Part shown: positions 58,293-64,000 of the stretch, in pieces
How the letters are laid out: each line of letters starts with the position of its first letter
How positions within the stretch are numbered: position 1 is the first letter of the stretch
DNA from: Bacillus sp. E(2018)
GTDB taxonomy: Bacteria; Bacillota; Bacilli; Bacillales; Fictibacillaceae
Assembly (NCBI RefSeq): GCF_005503015.1
Contig: NZ_SCOL01000001.1
Coordinates: forward strand, 248,001 to 312,000
DNA length: 64,000 nucleotides
Direction of reading: 5' to 3'
Translations under genes and position numbers: made by a program
The notes under the pieces: generated by a model
What the model saw: the letters and a program-made list of their open reading frames with translations, nothing else
The model's database searches: none
What the model was told of the DNA's origin: nothing

Positions 58293-59960
58293 ATGAACTG
58301 GACTGGCATAGCTTTACTTATTCAATTATTCTTCGGGATTATTATCGGGCTATATTTTTGGAACTTACTACGTAACCAACGTTCTCAAAAAGTGAGCGTG
58401 GATAAAGAATCAAGAAAAGAAATGGAACAGTTAAGAAGAATGCGTTCGATCTCACTATCAGAACCTCTGTCTGAACGTGTTCGACCTGGGAAATTTGAAG
58501 ATATCATCGGACAAGAAGATGGAATAAAGGCGTTAAAAGCTGCTTTGTGTGGACCAAACCCACAACATGTAATCGTCTACGGTCCTCCAGGAGTTGGAAA
58601 AACTGCTGCAGCACGATTAGTCTTAGAAGAAGCGAAGCGTAATCAAACATCGCCTTTTCGTTCTACAGCTGTTTTTGTAGAACTTGATGCCACGACTGCT
58701 CGTTTTGATGAGAGGGGTATCGCGGACCCTTTAATTGGTTCTGTTCATGATCCAATTTACCAAGGTGCTGGAGCTATGGGGCAAGCGGGCATTCCTCAGC
58801 CAAAACAAGGGGCAGTTACGAATGCACATGGTGGAGTTCTTTTTATTGATGAGATTGGTGAGCTACATCCCATACAGATGAACAAATTATTAAAAGTATT
58901 AGAAGATCGTAAGGTTTTTCTAGAAAGTGCTTATTATTCGGAAGAGAACGCGAACATACCGCATCATATTCATGATATTTTCCAAAATGGTCTTCCGGCA
59001 GATTTCCGAATGATCGGAGCGACTACACGTATGCCAGAAGAGATACCGCCTGCTATTCGATCAAGGTGTTTAGAAGTGTTCTTTAGAGAATTGCAGCCAG
59101 CTGAGATCGAGCAAATCGCTAAAAGAGCAGCTGATAAGATTCAGTTAGGGATCGATGTTGAATCGTTAACATACATGGCTCAATATGCTAGAAATGGCCG
59201 TGAAGCTGTAAATATGATTCAAATCGCAGCAGGTCTTGCCATCACAGAACAACGTAAAAACATTACGAAGAGTGATGTAGAGTGGGTAACACATTCAAGT
59301 AGGATGGCTCCAAGGCCTGAAAGAAAAATTGGTGCCAAACCAAAAATAGGCTTAGTAAACGGTCTTGCTGTATATGGTCCAACAAGCGGAGCATTGCTAG
59401 AGATTGAAACAACCGTTTTACCTGCAAAAAAACAAGGTTCTATTACGATAACAGGAATAGCAGAAGAAGAGAGTATCGGAAATCAATCGAAGTCTATAAG
59501 AAGAAAAAGTATGGCAAAAGGTTCAGTGGAAAACGTTATAACCGTGCTTCGATACATGGGTGTAGATGCATCTATGTATGATATCCACGTCAATTTTCCA
59601 GGTGGAGGTCCAGTAGACGGTCCGTCAGCGGGAATTGCGATCGCTTCTTCCATCTACTCAGCAATTCACAATATTAAAATTGATCACGAAATTGCTATGA
59701 CTGGAGAAATCAGTATCCATGGTAAAGTGAAACCAGTTGGTGGTGTCATGGCGAAGATTCTTGCTGCAAAAGATGCTGGTGCAAAACGTGTTCTAATACC
59801 GTTTGAGAATAATCAAAAGATTTTTGATACGATTGAAGACGTAGAGATCATTCCAGTAAAAAAACTTTCAGAAGTATTTCAATACGCATTTTTAGATGAC
59901 AGTGAAGAGCAATCGGTCCCTGCATCTGCAGCTTTGAACTCCCCTCCTTCTTCTGTATAA
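58293..59960 (+). CDS. lonB: Lon-like ATP-dependent protease LonB
   Basis: 555 residues. Forespore-specific Lon paralogue in B. subtilis (sigma-F). One N-terminal membrane segment (IALLIQLFFGIIIGLYFW), then an AAA+ domain with Walker [15 protein letters not shown] (about residues 95-108) and VLFIDEIGELHP, and a C-terminal serine-lysine protease domain with VDGPSAGIAIASSIY (active serine) and KVKPVGGVMAKILAAKDAG (lysine). It lacks the large Lon N-terminal domain. I found no clear sigma-F promoter. Stands before lon as in B. subtilis. Confidence 0.95.
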   Translation: MNWTGIALLIQLFFGIIIGLYFWNLLRNQRSQKVSVDKESRKEMEQLRRMRSISLSEPLSERVRPGKFEDIIGQEDGIKALKAALCGPNPQHVIVYGPPGVGKTAAARLVLEEAKRNQTSPFRSTAVFVELDATTARFDERGIADPLIGSVHDPIYQGAGAMGQAGIPQPKQGAVTNAHGGVLFIDEIGELHPIQMNKLLKVLEDRKVFLESAYYSEENANIPHHIHDIFQNGLPADFRMIGATTRMPEEIPPAIRSRCLEVFFRELQPAEIEQIAKRAADKIQLGIDVESLTYMAQYARNGREAVNMIQIAAGLAITEQRKNITKSDVEWVTHSSRMAPRPERKIGAKPKIGLVNGLAVYGPTSGALLEIETTVLPAKKQGSITITGIAEEESIGNQSKSIRRKSMAKGSVENVITVLRYMGVDASMYDIHVNFPGGGPVDGPSAGIAIASSIYSAIHNIKIDHEIAMTGEISIHGKVKPVGGVMAKILAAKDAGAKRVLIPFENNQKIFDTIEDVEIIPVKKLSEVFQYAFLDDSEEQSVPASAALNSPPSSV

Positions 59961-59984
59961 GGAGAAGTAGGGAGTTTCTTTTTG
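59937..59984 (+). terminator. Terminator overlapping the end of lonB
   Basis: AACTCCC ... CTCCTT / AAGGAG ... GGGAGTT stem spanning the stop codon, then TTTCTTTTTG. Confidence 0.75.
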
Positions 59985-60153
59985 TTCCGATAATAGCTGC
60001 GTTACATTTTTATATAGGAACCAATAAACGAATTATTAGTCGTTTTTATATAATCCGAAGCTTACATTAGACAAAGTTGTGCATTATCGGTAGAATTGTA
60101 CAAAGACTAAGCATATAATTAATGATTACATAGCAGTTTTGGAGGTGTTTTTA

Positions 60154-62472
60154 ATGGGGGAAAAACGAGTTCTTCCGCTCCTCCCTCTTCGCGGATTGTT
60201 GGTTTATCCAACAATGGTACTTCATTTAGATGTAGGAAGAGAAAAATCAATTCAAGCACTTGAAAAAGTGATGCTTGATGATCAGATGATTTTTCTATCT
60301 ACACAAAAAGAGGTTTCTATTGAAGATCCAGCACAAGAGGAAATTTATCATGTAGGAACGTTGTCAAAAGTAAATCAGATGCTCAAGTTGCCAAATGGCA
60401 CGATAAGAGTACTTGTAGAAGGAATTAAACGTGGTAAGATTACTTCTTTCATGGACGAAACAACTCATGTAGAAGTAGAAGTGGAACTTACGGATGATAT
60501 TGAAGTGAAAGAAGCTGAAACAGAAGCTCTCATGAGAGCAGTTCTGGCTCAATTCGAACAATACATAAACCTATCCAAAAAAGTAACGCCTGAAACGCTT
60601 GCTTCTGTTCAAGATATTACGGAACCAGGGCGTTTGGCTGATGTTATTTCTTCACATCTTTCTCTGAAGATTAAAGAAAAACAAAAGATCCTTGAGATCT
60701 TTGATGTAAAAGAAAGACTTGAATACTTGCTGGACCTTTTAAACAATGAAAAAGAAGTGTTAGGTCTTGAAAAGAAAATTGGCCAACGCGTTAAAAAAGC
60801 GATGGAAAAAACGCAGAAAGAATATTATCTGCGCGAACAGATGAAAGCTATCCAAAAAGAACTTGGTGATAAAGAAGGCAAAGTTGGTGAAGTGAGTACG
60901 CTTAAAGAACGTATTGAATCATCTGATATGCCTGAGACGGTCATGGAGCTTGCGAAAAAAGAACTAGATCGCTATGAAAAGATGCCGAATTCTTCAGCTG
61001 AAAGCTCTGTTATCAGAACATACATCGAGTGGCTTGTTAATCTACCTTGGAAACAAGAGACGATTGATAATCTGGATATTCCACATGCAGAAACAGTTCT
61101 TAACGAGGATCATTATGGTCTAGAAAAAGTGAAGGACAGAGTATTAGAATATCTGGCAGTCCAAAAGCTGACAAATTCACTAAAAGGACCAATTCTTTGT
61201 TTAGTTGGACCTCCGGGTGTTGGTAAAACATCATTAGCAAGATCGATCGCACGTGCTATCGGTCGAAATTTTGTAAGAATTTCTCTTGGCGGTGTAAGAG
61301 ACGAGGCTGAGATCAGAGGACATAGAAGAACGTATGTAGGCGCGATGCCAGGTCGTTTGATTCAAGGGATGAAGAAGGCGGGGACGATTAACCCTGTGTT
61401 CTTACTTGATGAAATCGATAAGATGTCAAGTGATTTTAGAGGTGATCCTTCCTCTGCGATGCTTGAAGTGCTTGATCCGGAACAAAACAGCACGTTCAGC
61501 GATCACTATATCGAAGAGCCCTATGATCTTTCTAAAGTCATGTTTGTAACAACAGCCAATTCTCTATCAACGATCCCTGGGCCGTTATTAGATAGAATGG
61601 AAGTTATTTCGATCGCTGGTTATACAGAGGTTGAAAAGCTGCATATCTCTAAGAATCACTTGATTCCCAAACAGCTGAAAGAACATGGACTAAAGAAAAG
61701 CCAGATTCAGTTTAAAGATGATTGTATCTTAAAGCTGGTTCGTAACTATACACGCGAAGCCGGTGTACGTAATCTTGAGCGTCAAATTGCAGGATTATGC
61801 AGAAAAGCTGCAAAACAAATTGTTTCATCTGAAAAGAAAAAGGTGATTCTTTCTGCTAAAAATCTTGAAGACTATCTAGGTAAACCGCGTTTCCGTTATG
61901 GTCAGGCAGAACTTGAAGACCAAATTGGTGCAGCGACGGGATTAGCTTATACGACAGCAGGCGGAGATACTCTTTCTATTGAGGTAGCCTTATCTCCAGG
62001 TAAGGGTAAACTGATCTTAACCGGTAAGCTAGGTGATGTGATGAAAGAATCTGCTCAAGCTGCATTAAGTTATGTTCGTACCAAAGTCGAAGAGTTAGGA
62101 ATCGATCATGATTTCTACGAGAAAACAGATATTCATATACATGTTCCTGAAGGAGCAACACCTAAGGATGGGCCGTCAGCAGGAATAACGATCGCTACAG
62201 CATTAGTATCAGCACTAACGAAAAAGCCCGTTAGAAAAGATGTAGGGATGACCGGAGAGATCACATTGCGTGGCCGTGTGTTGCCTATCGGTGGATTGAA
62301 AGAAAAATCATTAAGTGCGCACCGAGCAGGAATCAAAACAATCATCCTTCCGAAAGAAAACGAAAAAGACATTGAGGATATTCCGCAATCTGTTAAAGAG
62401 GGATTATCTTTTATAACCGTATCTCATCTAGATGAGGTATTAAAAGTTGCATTAGCAGGTGATAGAAAGTGA
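60154..62472 (+). CDS. lon: ATP-dependent protease Lon (LonA)
   Basis: 772 residues. Degrades misfolded and regulatory proteins. N-terminal substrate domain ([17 protein letters not shown], residues 1-200), coiled coil, AAA+ module with Walker [18 protein letters not shown] (about 350-366) and [11 protein letters not shown], and the protease domain with [14 protein letters not shown] (active serine) and [12 protein letters not shown] (lysine). ATG at 60154, eight bases after GGAGG; a TTG five codons earlier is inside the ribosome site. Its stop overlaps the ysxC start. Confidence 0.97.
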   Translation: MGEKRVLPLLPLRGLLVYPTMVLHLDVGREKSIQALEKVMLDDQMIFLSTQKEVSIEDPAQEEIYHVGTLSKVNQMLKLPNGTIRVLVEGIKRGKITSFMDETTHVEVEVELTDDIEVKEAETEALMRAVLAQFEQYINLSKKVTPETLASVQDITEPGRLADVISSHLSLKIKEKQKILEIFDVKERLEYLLDLLNNEKEVLGLEKKIGQRVKKAMEKTQKEYYLREQMKAIQKELGDKEGKVGEVSTLKERIESSDMPETVMELAKKELDRYEKMPNSSAESSVIRTYIEWLVNLPWKQETIDNLDIPHAETVLNEDHYGLEKVKDRVLEYLAVQKLTNSLKGPILCLVGPPGVGKTSLARSIARAIGRNFVRISLGGVRDEAEIRGHRRTYVGAMPGRLIQGMKKAGTINPVFLLDEIDKMSSDFRGDPSSAMLEVLDPEQNSTFSDHYIEEPYDLSKVMFVTTANSLSTIPGPLLDRMEVISIAGYTEVEKLHISKNHLIPKQLKEHGLKKSQIQFKDDCILKLVRNYTREAGVRNLERQIAGLCRKAAKQIVSSEKKKVILSAKNLEDYLGKPRFRYGQAELEDQIGAATGLAYTTAGGDTLSIEVALSPGKGKLILTGKLGDVMKESAQAALSYVRTKVEELGIDHDFYEKTDIHIHVPEGATPKDGPSAGITIATALVSALTKKPVRKDVGMTGEITLRGRVLPIGGLKEKSLSAHRAGIKTIILPKENEKDIEDIPQSVKEGLSFITVSHLDEVLKVALAGDRK

Positions 62473-63056
62473 AAGTAAATACAGCAGAAATCGTAATTTC
62501 AGCAGTCGGACCTAAGCAATATCCGGAAGGCAACCTTCCGGAGATTGCTCTTGCCGGCCGCTCGAATGTAGGGAAATCGTCTTTTATCAATAAGATGATT
62601 CATCGAAAAAATTTAGCACGTACGTCTTCAAAACCTGGAAAAACACAAACGCTAAACTTTTATATTTTAAATGAAAGCTTTTATTTTGTGGATGTTCCTG
62701 GTTACGGATTTGCTAAAGTATCAAAAACAGAACGAGAAGCTTGGGGCAAGATGATCGAGCAGTATCTCGTTGAACGAGACCAATTAAAAGCTGTTGTTCA
62801 GCTTGTAGACCTTAGACATGCTCCATCAAAAGATGATGTACTCATGTATGATTGGTTAAAATATCACGAGCTTCCTGTTATCGTGGTGGCAACGAAAAGT
62901 GATAAGATCCCAAAAGGAAAATGGGACAAGCATAAAAAAGTAGTCAAGGAAACATTAAACATGGATCCGAGCGACAAGATCGTTCTCTTCTCATCTGAAA
63001 CCGGCCAAGGAAAAGATGAAGCGTGGGGCGTACTTAATTCTTATCTATCTAAATAA
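62469..63056 (+). CDS. ysxC: Ribosome biogenesis GTPase YsxC/EngB
   Basis: 195 residues. GTPase for late assembly of the 50S subunit, essential in B. subtilis. G1 [15 protein letters not shown]2 region [17 protein letters not shown]3 [12 protein letters not shown]4 ATKSDK and G5 FSSETGQG are all present. GTG at 62469 overlaps the lon stop codon (GTGA), so translation is coupled. The usual following gene hemA would be beyond the window. Confidence 0.96.
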   Translation: MKVNTAEIVISAVGPKQYPEGNLPEIALAGRSNVGKSSFINKMIHRKNLARTSSKPGKTQTLNFYILNESFYFVDVPGYGFAKVSKTEREAWGKMIEQYLVERDQLKAVVQLVDLRHAPSKDDVLMYDWLKYHELPVIVVATKSDKIPKGKWDKHKKVVKETLNMDPSDKIVLFSSETGQGKDEAWGVLNSYLSK

Positions 63057-63141
63057 TGACTGTTATAAAATTTTAGCATGACGCCTCTTTGCTAATAGAT
63101 TATAGTTTTAGGTTTAAATCTTTTTATTTACTTCTTTGATT

Positions 63142-63272
63142 GTTGATTGGAGTGGAAGGTGCGAGACTCCTGCGGGACAGGCCGGCAGGTGAGACACTTA
63201 TACGTGTAGCGTACGAATGTGGCTCACCGCCTGCCCCGCGGAAAGCGAGCAACCTGGAATGGAAATCAACTA
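63142..63272 (+). repeat. Interspersed palindromic repeat, medium copy
   Basis: Starts GTTGATTGGAGTGG and ends GGAATGGAAATCAACTA, with GACTCCTGCGGGACAGGC against GCCTGCCCCGCGGAAAGC and GGTGAGACAC against GGCTCACC as inner arms. Same type as 16294-16425; only the centre differs. An open frame across it is spurious. Confidence 0.75.
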
Positions 63273-63309
63273 CTTCAGGCGAGCATCGGTGTTACGAAAA
63301 CAGCCATAA

Positions 63310-63350
63310 CACAAAACCCTCTATGTTTTTTAAACATAGAGGGTTTTGTG
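63310..63350. terminator. Bidirectional terminator, 19-bp perfect stem
   Basis: CACAAAACCCTCTATGTTT and its exact complement around a TTT loop, just before the stop codon of the convergent gene at 63354. Serves both strands. Confidence 0.9.
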
Positions 63351-63353
63351 TTT

Positions 63354-63830
63354 CTATTTCTTTTTAAAGAACATAAGGTAAGCACCTATAACCATTAAAA
63401 TAATGGGCCAAAAATCTTCAGCTTTAACAAATATATTTTCTACAGAAGGGGTATTACTCTTAAAGAAGAGCAACCATAAAGCCAAAAGGGATAGCAATAA
63501 CCCAGGAATAAGACCCTCTTTCGTTTTTCGATACTGAATCAAAAATGATACGCCTGCAAGTAAAACAATAACTTGTAGTGGCTCTGGCCATGTCGCCACT
63601 TTTGCAGCAGCATGAAAGTGGATGCCTAACCCAGTCAAGAATACACCTGAGAAAATACTTGAAGAATCTTTTCCGGCACCAGATTGAAAAAGAAGAGCTA
63701 TACCGATGATGATAAGTATACTTGGCCAAGTCAGATACGGTTGAAGCAGTTCAATATTCATTCTATTTGCCAAATAGAATAATCCAATTCCGAGTAAAAT
63801 GATGCCGCTGAATGTGTTTCTTTGTTTCAT
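63354..63830 (-). CDS. Membrane protein with LiaI/LiaF-like transmembrane region
   Basis: 158 residues with six to seven hydrophobic segments. TFSGIILLGIGLFYLANR and WPSILIIIGIALLFQSG are of the type seen in the transmembrane domain of LiaF and DUF5668 proteins; the C-terminus repeats the theme (WPIILMVIGAYLMFFKKK). This suggests an envelope role, but I cannot name one. ATG at 63830 with GGAGG upstream on the minus strand. It stands alone, convergent with ysxC. Confidence 0.65.
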   Translation of the reverse strand: MKQRNTFSGIILLGIGLFYLANRMNIELLQPYLTWPSILIIIGIALLFQSGAGKDSSSIFSGVFLTGLGIHFHAAAKVATWPEPLQVIVLLAGVSFLIQYRKTKEGLIPGLLLSLLALWLLFFKSNTPSVENIFVKAEDFWPIILMVIGAYLMFFKKK

Positions 63831-64000
63831 AATGCCTCCATCTTAAACGTAAACCTTTGCTAAATTGGTCGATTTTTGTTATTTTTAATATTGGTGCTAA
63901 GTTTTAGTAATTATGGATATCCTAAAACTGCTATACACGCACCAAAAAGATAATAAATACATCATAGCATAAACGTTTAAATTCTGTTCACATTATTGGA
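63831..64000. other. AT-rich intergenic end of the window
   Basis: No gene start, repeat or RNA element is visible in these 170 bases. In B. subtilis the hem operon follows ysxC, so this may be a promoter region for hemA lying outside the window (inference). Confidence 0.4.

Noticed and set aside
63140-63367. 75-codon ORF after ysxC
   Set aside because: Formed by the interspersed repeat and terminator; related spurious frames occur wherever this repeat lies.

Overview
This is a housekeeping stretch of a low-GC, spore-forming Firmicutes chromosome, most likely Bacillaceae. Spore genes (sspI, gerE, gerM, lonB), TTG/GTG starts with strong AAGGAGG ribosome binding sites, T-box and L-box leaders and a gene order close to that of Bacillus subtilis all point there; a Fictibacillus-like genus is possible but cannot be fixed from sequence alone. 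There is no prophage, transposase or CRISPR array.

Layout. 1-5.5 kb: a leftover terminator, ysdA, cytochrome bd oxidase (cydBA, minus strand), a TVP38-type membrane protein, a dimeric dUTPase, sspI (minus strand) and a SpoU-type rRNA methyltransferase. 5.5-16.2 kb: a Phe T-box and pheST, rnhC (minus strand), zapA-cvpA, polX, mutSB, a DUF350 membrane protein and an unlisted 27-codon membrane micropeptide. 16.2-22.8 kb: fatty-acid degradation (lcfA, fadR, fadB, etfB, etfA) with a FadR box and a CcpA-like site, then a histidine phosphatase and trxA. 22.9-31.3 kb: uvrC, a lysine riboswitch with lysC, yslB, the sdhCAB operon, ysmA and gerE with a sigma-K promoter. 31.4-36.6 kb: glcT and ptsG-ptsH-ptsI with a RAT antiterminator, a glucose-uptake block. 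36.7-40.5 kb: racE, gerM, an ITPase and a phosphoesterase. 40.5-40.9 kb: tRNA-Gly(TCC) and tRNA-Arg(TCT) with a strongly structured spacer. 41.1-53.2 kb: a complete branched-chain amino acid operon ilvE-ilvD-[T-box]-ilvB-ilvN-ilvC-leuA-leuB-leuC-leuD-ilvA. 53.3-64 kb: ysoA, tig, clpX, a decayed regulator gene, a 21-bp-period repeat array, lonB, lon, ysxC and a membrane protein.

How it works together. Carbon control links several blocks: glcT-pts takes up glucose, and CcpA-like cre sites sit at lcfA, sdhC and (weakly) ilvE, so sugar supply would restrain beta-oxidation and the TCA cycle and tune branched-chain synthesis. Amino acid supply is sensed by RNA leaders (Phe and, by my reading, Ile T-boxes; a lysine riboswitch). 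Protein quality control is grouped at the right end (trigger factor, ClpX, LonB, LonA).

The least explained pieces are noncoding or broken: an H-type pseudoknot plus long hairpin between the two tRNAs; an array of seven RGTCAAA half-sites with almost perfect 21-bp period upstream of lonB; composite interspersed repeats (two full and several short copies); a TrmB-like pseudogene; an ilvA whose natural N-terminus is out of frame by one base; and the absence of rph from its usual place, where a composite repeat now lies.
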